This document shows positions 29,870-37,145 of a DNA stretch of 39,658 nt, piece after piece. This DNA comes from Parabacteroides goldsteinii (lineage in GTDB: Bacteria > Bacteroidota > Bacteroidia > Bacteroidales > Tannerellaceae). Numbering within the stretch: the first letter of the stretch is position 1; each line of letters begins with the position of its first letter. The DNA is taken from contig NZ_JADNBB010000043.1 in assembly GCF_015550595.1 (NCBI RefSeq), positions 1 to 39,658 of the forward strand, given 5' to 3'. The position numbers were made by a program, and so were the translations under genes. The notes under the pieces are model-generated. The model worked only from the letters and a program-made list of their open reading frames with translations. It had not been told where the DNA came from and did no database searches.

Positions 29870-30046
29870 ATGGAAAAGAAATGTGCGGGACTATTCAAAA
29901 GTGCAAAAGTTATTTTTTCTCAGGATGTCTTTTTTGATGTTCGGAAATATGTATTGGGAGTGGTCTTTAAGAATTATAAGGAATATCCGGATTTTACTGA
30001 TCTTCTATTAATAAAATATAAAGAGCAGGGCTTCTTCTGTTTGTGA
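29870..30046 (+). CDS. Possible small ORF of 58 residues
   Basis: Reading from ATG: MEKKCAGLFKSAKVIFSQDV, then FFDVRKYVLGVVFKNYKEYP, then DFTDLLLIKYKEQGFFCL. Composition looks protein-like, but there is no clear promoter, the start abuts the deiminase gene, and it may equally be a relic of a longer gene. It occupies most of the 259-base gap before the GH2 gene; the remainder (30047-30100) is A+T-rich with no clear consensus promoter. Confidence 0.3.
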   Translation: MEKKCAGLFKSAKVIFSQDVFFDVRKYVLGVVFKNYKEYPDFTDLLLIKYKEQGFFCL

Positions 30047-30100
30047 AAGACGCCTTGTCTTTTTTTTGTCGTATATTACGGCTGCTAAATTGTATACGTT

Positions 30101-32791
30101 ATGAAACACACATCTCTTATTTTACTTTGCTGGTTTTTGATTGTTTGCGGATTATTTCCACTCTCTGCACAAGAGAAACTAATATTGGCTTTCCCTGATC
30201 CCGGGGAAAAGACTTTATTTGATTCCGGCTGGATGGCGCGGAGAGCCAGTGAGATAAAGACTGATGGAAATCTTTTAAGCTCTACGCCCTTGGAAACAAC
30301 AGGCTGGATGCCTGCCCGTGTCCCTGGGACAATACTGACCACTTTACTGGAAAATGGACTGTACCCTGCACCTGAGTTCGGAATGAACAATAACCTGATC
30401 CCCGATATTTATGAAGCCGGCAATGATTTTTATACTTTCTGGTTCGTTTACCAGTTTGAAACGCCGACAGTACCGGACGATCGGATTGTCTGGCTGAACT
30501 TCCGGGGAATAAACTATAAAGCAGAACTGTTTCTGAACGGCAAGCGGCTTAATAATACCACCCATGAAGGAATGTTCCTGCGGAAATCGTTTAATATAAC
30601 GGAACATCTCCGGAAGGAAGGCACAAATGTTTTGGCGGTCCTCGTTTATCCTCCCACATACCCCGGCGATCCGAATGGCGGACAAGGCGGTGACGGACAG
30701 ATCGCCCGTAATAACACCATGCAATATACGCCCGGCTGGGACTGGGTTCAACCCATCAGGGATCGTAATACCGGTATCTGGGATGAGGTATCGGTTACTA
30801 CTACCGGTGCTGTAACCGTTCAATCGCCATATATTGTAACGAAAGTGCCTGGTGTCCGCTCTCCGGAAAAGAAAACACAGGAGGATGCTTTTGTAAAGAC
30901 CTCTGTTGAGGTGGAGAATATTACCGATACACCACGTAAAGGCCTGTTAGTCTGCGAAACAAACGGCATCCGTTTAACACAGCGTCTCACCTTGTCTCCA
31001 TACGAAAAAAGGGAAGTTCGTTTCGACCCGATGAAAATAAAAAATCCGCAGTTGTGGTGGCCCAACGGAGTGGGGGAACAGCCTCTATACGATATGCATA
31101 TTTACTTTGAAGCAGATAACCGGGTCAGTGACAGTCAACAACTCAAATATGGTATCCGTGAGATCACAACAGATAAATGTCCGGATAACGGAGGTCGTCG
31201 CTTCTATGTGAACGGCCAGAAGATTTATGTAACCGGAGGTAATTATATCTCTTCCGACTGGTTACTGCGTCTTTCCCCTGAACGTTACCGCGATGAAGTC
31301 CGTTTCCATGCCGAAATGAATTTGCGTATGATCCGCGTATGGGGAGGTGCCCTGCTCGAACGCCCGGAGTTTTATAATGCCTGTGATGAATACGGAATAC
31401 TGGTCTTCCAGGATTTATGGGGCAGCGGCGATTGTAACGGTGCCTGGGAAGACCCGATGAAAATGGACTCCCGCGAACGTCGTTGGGAATATCCCGACAA
31501 TCACGATCTCTTTATCGCCTCGGTAAAAGACCAGGTTAAAATGATACGTAACCATCCGAGCCTTTGTCTTTGGTGTGGAGCTAACGAATGGCCGTTGGCT
31601 AAAAACATCGACAAGCAACTGAAAGAAAAAGTCTTCCCCGAGCTTGATCCCGAACGTCTGTTCGTCAGCTATTCGACCGACTCCCTCTTTACCCGTAACC
31701 TGCTGGGCGATAACGGCGACGGTCCTTACGGTATTCAGGAGCCGGAATGGTTCTTTACTTTCCGTTCGCATCCGTTTAATCCGGAGGCAGGCTCCGTCGG
31801 TTCGCCGGAGGTGGAAAGTATGCGGGAAATGATGACGGAGAAAGACCTGGAAGGATTCCCGAGAAAAGGTTTTACCCGTAATGCCACCTGGCGTTATCAT
31901 CGGGATCTGGGATATCAGGATCATTTGGAACGTTATGGCGAGGTAAAGGATATCGAAACCTATTGTAAATACGCTCAGGTCGTGAATTACGATCAATACC
32001 GTAGCTTTATGGAGGGTTGGGGTTCGCATCTTTGGGACTGGTACACCGGGATACTGATCTGGAAAACCCAGAACCCGTGGACTTCCCTGCGCGGGCAGAT
32101 GTACGACTGGTTCCTTGATGTAAATGCTTCCCTGTACGGTACACGTAAAGGATGCGAACCCCTGCATCCGTTTTACAATCCCGTTACCCGGCAGGTAGAA
32201 CTGTTGAATACATCCTTGTCCGATTACCCGGATCTGATCGTAAATGCACGTATCTACGATACCAGCGGTAAGATCCGTTGGGAAAAGGAAATAAAGTCGG
32301 ATGCCAAAGCCAATACGGTAGCGCCCTTGTTTGATGTTCCCGTTCCGGAAGAGATAGAAGGAGTCTACTTCCTCCGCCTGTCTATGCAGCCGGCTGATCC
32401 AGCCCGGCCTTCCAACGTAGCTGTCGCATTACCGGATGCCCCGAATATCTATTGGCTGACCACGCTTCCGAAAGATTATTCCGGCTTATCCCGTTTGCCC
32501 GAAGCAAAGCCGGAGATGAAAGTATCGCTTCAACGGGAAGGAACAACCTATTCCGGTATGGTATCGCTCCACTCAGAAACGAATATTTCTTTTTTCAACC
32601 GTATCAAAGTACTGGATAAGGAAACCGGCAAGCGTATCCTTCCCGTACATTATTCGGATAATTATATCACGCTTATGCCGGGTGACTACTGTACTTTAAC
32701 GATCAGTTTTACCTCTTCTTTACCCGCAGACCGGATACAGATAGTAGCTGATAGTTGGACGGCAGACCGGATCGTAGCTACAGCCGATTAA
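30101..32791 (+). CDS. Exported glycoside hydrolase family 2 enzyme (beta-mannosidase / exo-glucosaminidase-like)
   Basis: 896 residues. Signal peptide with cleavage after PLSAQ (about residue 24) and no lipobox, so it is periplasmic or secreted. Order: sugar-binding jelly roll (about 40-210, WMPARVPGTILTTLLENGLY), Ig-like linker (about 220-350), TIM barrel (about 365-690) and C-terminal beta domains. The acid/base Glu is in CLWCGANEWP, and FNPEAGSVGSPEVES probably holds the nucleophile Glu. The ILIWKTQNPWTSLRGQMYDW segment is typical of the mannosidase/exo-beta-D-glucosaminidase branch rather than LacZ. Linkage specificity cannot be fixed from sequence. No SusC/SusD pair lies nearby, so it is not in a classical polysaccharide-utilisation locus. 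Confidence 0.85.
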   Translation: MKHTSLILLCWFLIVCGLFPLSAQEKLILAFPDPGEKTLFDSGWMARRASEIKTDGNLLSSTPLETTGWMPARVPGTILTTLLENGLYPAPEFGMNNNLIPDIYEAGNDFYTFWFVYQFETPTVPDDRIVWLNFRGINYKAELFLNGKRLNNTTHEGMFLRKSFNITEHLRKEGTNVLAVLVYPPTYPGDPNGGQGGDGQIARNNTMQYTPGWDWVQPIRDRNTGIWDEVSVTTTGAVTVQSPYIVTKVPGVRSPEKKTQEDAFVKTSVEVENITDTPRKGLLVCETNGIRLTQRLTLSPYEKREVRFDPMKIKNPQLWWPNGVGEQPLYDMHIYFEADNRVSDSQQLKYGIREITTDKCPDNGGRRFYVNGQKIYVTGGNYISSDWLLRLSPERYRDEVRFHAEMNLRMIRVWGGALLERPEFYNACDEYGILVFQDLWGSGDCNGAWEDPMKMDSRERRWEYPDNHDLFIASVKDQVKMIRNHPSLCLWCGANEWPLAKNIDKQLKEKVFPELDPERLFVSYSTDSLFTRNLLGDNGDGPYGIQEPEWFFTFRSHPFNPEAGSVGSPEVESMREMMTEKDLEGFPRKGFTRNATWRYHRDLGYQDHLERYGEVKDIETYCKYAQVVNYDQYRSFMEGWGSHLWDWYTGILIWKTQNPWTSLRGQMYDWFLDVNASLYGTRKGCEPLHPFYNPVTRQVELLNTSLSDYPDLIVNARIYDTSGKIRWEKEIKSDAKANTVAPLFDVPVPEEIEGVYFLRLSMQPADPARPSNVAVALPDAPNIYWLTTLPKDYSGLSRLPEAKPEMKVSLQREGTTYSGMVSLHSETNISFFNRIKVLDKETGKRILPVHYSDNYITLMPGDYCTLTISFTSSLPADRIQIVADSWTADRIVATAD

Positions 32792-32794
32792 TAT

Positions 32795-32823
32795 CTGTCC
32801 GGCAGTTTCATTCGGCCGGACAG
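32795..32823 (+). terminator. Hairpin after the GH2 gene
   Basis: CTGTCCGGC (32795-32803) and GCCGGACAG (32815-32823) form a perfect 9-base G+C-rich stem, with a T run beginning about 10 bases later. It starts three bases after the GH2 stop codon. Confidence 0.6.
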
Positions 32824-32879
32824 TGCAGATCCTCTTTTTTTGTTTACTTTTGTTGGAATTAATCTAAAAAGGAAAAGAT

Positions 32880-33230
32880 ATGAAAAGGTTTTTAATGATG
32901 ATGTTTGCCGCTATTACGCTTTTAACATGTAATAGTTGCAGTGAAACGAAGGAATCGTATGTAAAGGACTTCACCAAGTTTATCGAAAAGGTGCAGAAAG
33001 AAAGTGAAAAATATACTTCTGCCGATTGGGAGAAGGTAGATAAGACATTTCAGGAATTTGCCGTTACCAAATATGATAAATATAGCCCGGAACTCACAAC
33101 CGATGAAATGTTTGAACTTACCAAACTGAAGGCTGAATATATCACGATCCAGACAAAGCATGGCATCAACATCGGTATTAACAAAGCTATCAGGGAAGGG
33201 AAAAAGGCGATTGACGGATTAGTCAAGTGA
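32880..33230 (+). CDS. DUF6565 lipoprotein
   Basis: 116 residues. The signal peptide ends in TCNSC (Cys20), a lipobox. The mature part is all-helical and charged: YVKDFTKFIEKVQKESEKYT, SADWEKVDKTFQEFAVTKYD and MFELTKLKAEYITIQTKH, the DUF6565 pattern common in Bacteroidales. Function is unknown. TACTTTTG at 32845-32852 is a perfect -7 box close to the start, although the -33 region is weak, so it probably has its own promoter. Confidence 0.7.
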   Translation: MKRFLMMMFAAITLLTCNSCSETKESYVKDFTKFIEKVQKESEKYTSADWEKVDKTFQEFAVTKYDKYSPELTTDEMFELTKLKAEYITIQTKHGINIGINKAIREGKKAIDGLVK

Positions 33231-33309
33231 TACGGCGGAGGATTTTTTTTAATTCTCAATTAAAGCCATATCTTTGCATAAGTATGTAACCAATTAAACT
33301 GAAAAAGTT

Positions 33310-33636
33310 ATGAGCGACAAAGACGATTTGATTTACGATGAAGACGAATCTGTAAAATTTATTCAGAATTATCTTCCCCAGGAGTTGAAAGGAAAATTCA
33401 GTAACGACGATATCAATTATATTGTAGACCTGATCTACGATTTCTACGAATCACGCGGTTATCTGAACGACGATGCAGACGATAATACCGATATCGAGAT
33501 CGACGAAGATGAATTGATCGAATATGTTATCAAGAACGCTAAAAAGGATGGCGTAGGCAAATTCGATCCCGAAGCAATAAGCTTTATCGTGCAGGGAGAA
33601 CTTGAATATTGCGATTCTATCAACATGTTCGATTGA
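33310..33636 (+). CDS. Small acidic conserved hypothetical protein
   Basis: 108 residues, extremely acidic, with no signal peptide. It has two similar helical units, DDLIYDEDESVKFIQNYLPQ and DELIEYVIKNAKKDGVGKFD, the Asp/Glu-rich linker DDADDNTDIEIDEDE and the end ISFIVQGELEYCDSINMFD. Its acidity and internal similarity might suit a binding partner or a nucleic-acid mimic, but no function is known. A perfect -7 box TATCTTTG at 33269-33276 is the probable promoter element. Confidence 0.65.
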   Translation: MSDKDDLIYDEDESVKFIQNYLPQELKGKFSNDDINYIVDLIYDFYESRGYLNDDADDNTDIEIDEDELIEYVIKNAKKDGVGKFDPEAISFIVQGELEYCDSINMFD

Positions 33637-33680
33637 TAAACTGTTATATTCATATAAGGTTTATAAAAGAGTAAAAAATC

Positions 33681-34361
33681 ATGAAGAGTTTTAAGTTATT
33701 ATCTGTACTGCTATGTATGGCAGTAGTATTTACGAGTTGTGGAACATGGACGAATACAGGTAAAGGTACAGCCATCGGCGTAGGTGGTGGTGCTGCTGCC
33801 GGAGCCGGGATCGGTGCATTGGCTGGTAATACCGCTTTAGGTGCCGTTATCGGAGCCGCCGTAGGTGGTACAGCCGGAGCCCTGATCGGGAAAAAGATGG
33901 ATAAACAGAAGAAAGAACTCGAAGCTACTTTACCGCCTGAAACTACTGTTGAAACGATCAACAATGGGGAAGCACTGAAAGTAACTTTCGACTCCGGTAT
34001 TCTATTTGCCACTAACTCGAGCACATTGAGCGACGCTTCACGCAGCGCATTGCGTAAACTGGCTGTCAGCCTGAATGAGAACCCGGATACCGACATCAAG
34101 ATAGTTGGTTATACCGATAATACCGGTAAGGTGGATTACAACCAGACATTGTCTGAGAAACGTGCTAAAAGCGTATATGATTATCTAATGGTAGATCAGG
34201 GTGTAAGCGGACGACGTATGGAATACGAAGGCAAAGGGGTTCACGATCCCGTTGCCAGCAACGATACTCCGGAAGGACGTGCCTTGAACCGTCGCGTGGA
34301 AATCTTGATCCTGGCAAATGATAAAATGATACAGGATGCACAGCAAGGCACATTGAAATAA
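33681..34361 (+). CDS. OmpA-family lipoprotein with glycine zipper
   Basis: 226 residues. The signal peptide ends in VFTSC (Cys20), a lipobox. Residues about 28-72 are a Gly/Ala-rich glycine zipper (GTAIGVGGGAAAGAGIGALA, GAVIGAAVGGTAGALIG), which inserts into or spans membrane. The C-terminal OmpA domain (about 100-215) has the peptidoglycan-binding hallmarks: FDSGILFATNSSTLS, IKIVGYTDNTGKVDYNQTLS and EKRAKSVYDYL, then NRRVEILI. It links the outer membrane to the cell wall. A strong terminator follows. The acidic gene before it lies only 44 bases away and could share a transcript. Confidence 0.9.
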   Translation: MKSFKLLSVLLCMAVVFTSCGTWTNTGKGTAIGVGGGAAAGAGIGALAGNTALGAVIGAAVGGTAGALIGKKMDKQKKELEATLPPETTVETINNGEALKVTFDSGILFATNSSTLSDASRSALRKLAVSLNENPDTDIKIVGYTDNTGKVDYNQTLSEKRAKSVYDYLMVDQGVSGRRMEYEGKGVHDPVASNDTPEGRALNRRVEILILANDKMIQDAQQGTLK

Positions 34362-34385
34362 ATATTTATTTCTTAAGAATAATCC

Positions 34386-34424
34386 AAAAGCCTGAAATAG
34401 CGTAAGTTATTTCAGGCTTTTTTG
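34386..34424 (+). terminator. Strong rho-independent terminator after the OmpA-family gene
   Basis: AAAAGCCTGAAATA and TATTTCAGGCTTTT form a perfect 14-base stem with an 8-base loop, followed by TTTT. Confidence 0.9.
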
Positions 34425-34586
34425 CGTTTTAACTATCGTTTACGAGCGTTTTGAAGTCTTTCTGTAAGTTAATTAACACAGCCAAAATAACATCAAAGAG
34501 AACTTTTTTTAATTTCTTGTTGTTTCATGGATAACTTATATATAAGCACAAATAATAGTATAAACTGTTTTAAACGTTAAAATGAG

Positions 34587-35258
34587 ATGAAAAAGATTAT
34601 TCCTTTTTTCTTGTTGATCCTTTTACTGGCATCCTGTCAGAAAGATCCGGATATGTCAAAGCTGGATAATGATTTCGTGGTGTACACAAATCACGATAGC
34701 AAAACGGATTTTAAATCGTTCACCACATTCTATGTGCCTGATAGCGTGTTGGTAATCGGTAGTAATGAGAAACCTCAGTACTGGACAGCAACAGAAGCCG
34801 ACAATATTATTTCTACAGTGATCGGCAATATGGAAAGTCGTGGTTATACACGCACAATGGATAAAGAAGACGCAGACCTGGGTCTGCAGGTTTCTTTTGT
34901 TGAAAATGTAAATTATTTTACAAACTGGTATAATGATTATAACAACAACTACTGGTGGTGGGGTTACCCAGGATATTGGACACCGAATTATTGGAGACCG
35001 GGATGGGGTCCGACATGGGGATATGACTGGCACGATTGGTATTATCCGTACCCGGTAGTTTACAGCTATAGCGTAGGTTCTCTGCTTGCTGAAATGGTTG
35101 ATCTGAAAGCTCCGACTCCTAAAGCCGATGCTAAACTGCCGGTTGTCTGGACTGCTTACATGGCTGGATTATTGTCCGGTTCTGATAAGGTCGACACTCA
35201 GTTGTCAATCCGTGCAATCGATCAGGCATTTGTTCAATCACCATACCTCAGGAAATAA
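34587..35258 (+). CDS. DUF4136 lipoprotein
   Basis: 223 residues. The signal peptide ends in LLASC (Cys17), a lipobox. The DUF4136 domain is recognised from VVYTNHDSKTDFKSFTTFYV, NIISTVIGNMESRGYTR, DADLGLQVSFVENVNYF and the LPVVWTAYMAGLLSG end. Between them sits an aromatic run (about 115-155, NNNYWWWGYPGYWTPNYW and GYDWHDWYYPYP) rich in Trp, Tyr, Gly and Pro, likely a flexible or exposed loop. DUF4136 proteins are envelope lipoproteins of unknown function. A barrel gene starts 30 bases later on the same strand, so the two probably function together in the outer membrane. Confidence 0.88.
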   Translation: MKKIIPFFLLILLLASCQKDPDMSKLDNDFVVYTNHDSKTDFKSFTTFYVPDSVLVIGSNEKPQYWTATEADNIISTVIGNMESRGYTRTMDKEDADLGLQVSFVENVNYFTNWYNDYNNNYWWWGYPGYWTPNYWRPGWGPTWGYDWHDWYYPYPVVYSYSVGSLLAEMVDLKAPTPKADAKLPVVWTAYMAGLLSGSDKVDTQLSIRAIDQAFVQSPYLRK

Positions 35259-35288
35259 TTAAACGCGAATCAGTAAAATTTGAGTCTT

Positions 35289-35918
35289 ATGAAAAAGATA
35301 AATAAATCAATAAAATTAGTCGCTTTACTTATCGCCTGTTTAGCGATGCCCTCACTGGCTGGCGCCCAGGTTGTAAACAATATGTATTTCAATATCGACT
35401 GGGATATTAACACTCCGTTCGGCAATAGCTTTGCCGACAAGACAAGCGGTTGGGGCGCTCACGGTGAAGCCGGTTATTATGTAGTTCCTAATTTTGCAGT
35501 AGGTGCATTTATTTCTTATCACACGAATAATAAATATATCGACCGTCAGACACTTAATGTAGGCGAAACTTCTGCTATCACATCCGATCAGCAACATTCC
35601 TTATTCCAGTTGCCTTTTGGTGCAGCGTTCCGTTATAGCTTCACCCGTGAAGGTCAGTTCGAACCTTATATTTCAGCTAAATTAGGTACTGAATACAGCG
35701 AAATGTCGACTTATATGAATGTAATGAAAGTATACGACCGCCAGTGGGGTTTCTATGTAGCTCCTGAAGTCGGTATGAATATTTTCTTTACTCCGGAAAA
35801 GAAATTCGGTTTGCATGTAGCCGCTTATTACAACTATGCAACAAATAAAAGTAAAGTCCTGACTTATTCCATGGACGGAATAAATAACTGGGGCGTACGC
35901 TTCGGTGTTGCATTCTAA
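35289..35918 (+). CDS. Outer-membrane beta-barrel protein
   Basis: 209 residues from the ATG at 35289; a TTG three codons earlier is rejected. The signal peptide cleaves after LAGAQ. The mature part is made of alternating amphipathic strands: VVPNFAVGAFISYHTNN, FQLPFGAAFRYSFTREGQF, FEPYISAKLGTEYS, WGFYVAPEVGMNIFF and the terminal strand WGVRFGVAF ending in Phe, the outer-membrane assembly signal. This is a small 8- to 10-strand porin-like barrel. It is probably in one operon with the DUF4136 lipoprotein and has a terminator downstream. Substrate or partner unknown. Confidence 0.8.
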   Translation: MKKINKSIKLVALLIACLAMPSLAGAQVVNNMYFNIDWDINTPFGNSFADKTSGWGAHGEAGYYVVPNFAVGAFISYHTNNKYIDRQTLNVGETSAITSDQQHSLFQLPFGAAFRYSFTREGQFEPYISAKLGTEYSEMSTYMNVMKVYDRQWGFYVAPEVGMNIFFTPEKKFGLHVAAYYNYATNKSKVLTYSMDGINNWGVRFGVAF

Positions 35919-35960
35919 AATAGAAGTTTGTTCTTTTAAGTGTTTTATGTAGTTTATTAG

Positions 35961-35996
35961 AAAATGGGGAGCTGCAGCGGCAGCTTCTCATTTTTT
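35961..35996. terminator. Terminator between the barrel gene and the convergent Wzz gene
   Basis: AAAATGGGGAGCTGC pairs with GCAGCTTCTCATTTT (one mismatch and G-T pairing) around a short loop, followed by six T residues on the plus strand. It may terminate both directions. Confidence 0.8.
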
Positions 35997-36016
35997 ATTT
36001 TTTATACTCATGCCTG

Positions 36017-37132
36017 TTATTCGATCAGGAAGTCGTCATTTTCCTCTTTCGGTTTAAAGAGGTCTTTGATGAATAAATAACCAATGCTACCGAATATTGC
36101 CAGGAATACGAAGCCTATCAGGATCAGCGGTTTCTTGGGGGATGCCGGTTTCAGAGGAACAGTGGCCGGTTGTATAACGGTATAAACCGGTGTCTGTTCC
36201 TGAACCCGCAATTTATCCTGTTCCAACTTCTGTGCCAATGTGTTGTAGACATTGAAGGTCAGTGTCATTTCATTCTTCAATCGTTCCTGTTCTGTCCGGT
36301 AACTGGCAGAAATAATATTCTTGTTGGCATCTTCAAAGGTTGCGTATGCACGTTGAGCTTTATAATAAGACTCACGGGCTTCGCCGAATACTTTTTCTGT
36401 GAATTCCAGGTCTTGCTTAGCCTTTTGGGTACGGTAATTAGTAATGTATTCTTGAAGTTTATCTACGACAACCTGGGTGATACTGGCTGAGATCAACGGG
36501 TCCTGCATCTGGACAGCTACGGTAATGACCGATGTCTTTTTGTCGACAGAGGCGGAGATGCGCTCCTGTAAATCCTTGATTACGTCAGCCTGTTCCTTTG
36601 TCAATCGGAAAGAAGTCAACTCCCCGTTACTTGCCGGCTCTTCTTTTGAGAACAATTCTTTCACCCCGCCTATTAATTTGAAAGGTGCCTGTATCACATA
36701 ACTCCACCAGGCACTTTTCTGATTATCATCCATATAGTCGTATAAAGAGGCTGAATAGTTCCCTTTTTCTGTTGTTACCTGTACCGGAAACAACTCCAGC
36801 AAAAAAGGAACACTGCTGACTACGTCCGGATACAACTCCGGAGAGATAGCATCCGATCCGGAAGATGTATTCAGATTAATACCGGCCATGGCAGCAAGTC
36901 CTCCCAGGTTCCCCATCTTTTTGGTTGGATCGGAGGTTTCCGGTGCCAGTTTTACGCTGGTACTATATTCTTTAGGTATGCTGAAAGCAACGATAAGTCC
37001 GGCTACTACGGCTATTCCACAACATTTAAAGATGAATTTACGCTTACTCCACAACTGTTTGGCTAATTCGATCAGGTCGATTTCCTGTGTGTTGTTGTCC
37101 GTATCCGGAGAACTCATTTGAATCATATCCAT
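36017..37132 (-). CDS. Wzz-type polysaccharide chain-length determinant
   Basis: 371 residues. Two transmembrane helices flank a large periplasmic part, as in Wzz/PCP proteins: an N-terminal one (about 35-53, CCGIAVVAGLIVAFSIP) and a C-terminal one (about 338-357, KPLILIGFVFLAIFGSIGYL). The family's Pro-rich entry to the second helix is seen in VPLKPASPKKPLIL. The periplasmic region has coiled-coil-like helices (about 190-310: FRLTKEQADVIKDLQERI, QDLEFTEKVFGEARESYYKA). No C-terminal tyrosine-kinase domain is present. It controls the length of capsule or O-antigen-like polymers in the inner membrane. It lies 13 bases after the SLBB export gene and is co-transcribed with it. Confidence 0.9.
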   Translation of the reverse strand: MDMIQMSSPDTDNNTQEIDLIELAKQLWSKRKFIFKCCGIAVVAGLIVAFSIPKEYSTSVKLAPETSDPTKKMGNLGGLAAMAGINLNTSSGSDAISPELYPDVVSSVPFLLELFPVQVTTEKGNYSASLYDYMDDNQKSAWWSYVIQAPFKLIGGVKELFSKEEPASNGELTSFRLTKEQADVIKDLQERISASVDKKTSVITVAVQMQDPLISASITQVVVDKLQEYITNYRTQKAKQDLEFTEKVFGEARESYYKAQRAYATFEDANKNIISASYRTEQERLKNEMTLTFNVYNTLAQKLEQDKLRVQEQTPVYTVIQPATVPLKPASPKKPLILIGFVFLAIFGSIGYLFIKDLFKPKEENDDFLIE

Positions 37133-37145
37133 ATATTTTGTCGTA

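Noticed and set aside
29882-30046. Fragment of a known gene family
   Set aside because: The 58-residue frame looks protein-like but matches nothing I can name, so it is listed only as a possible small ORF.
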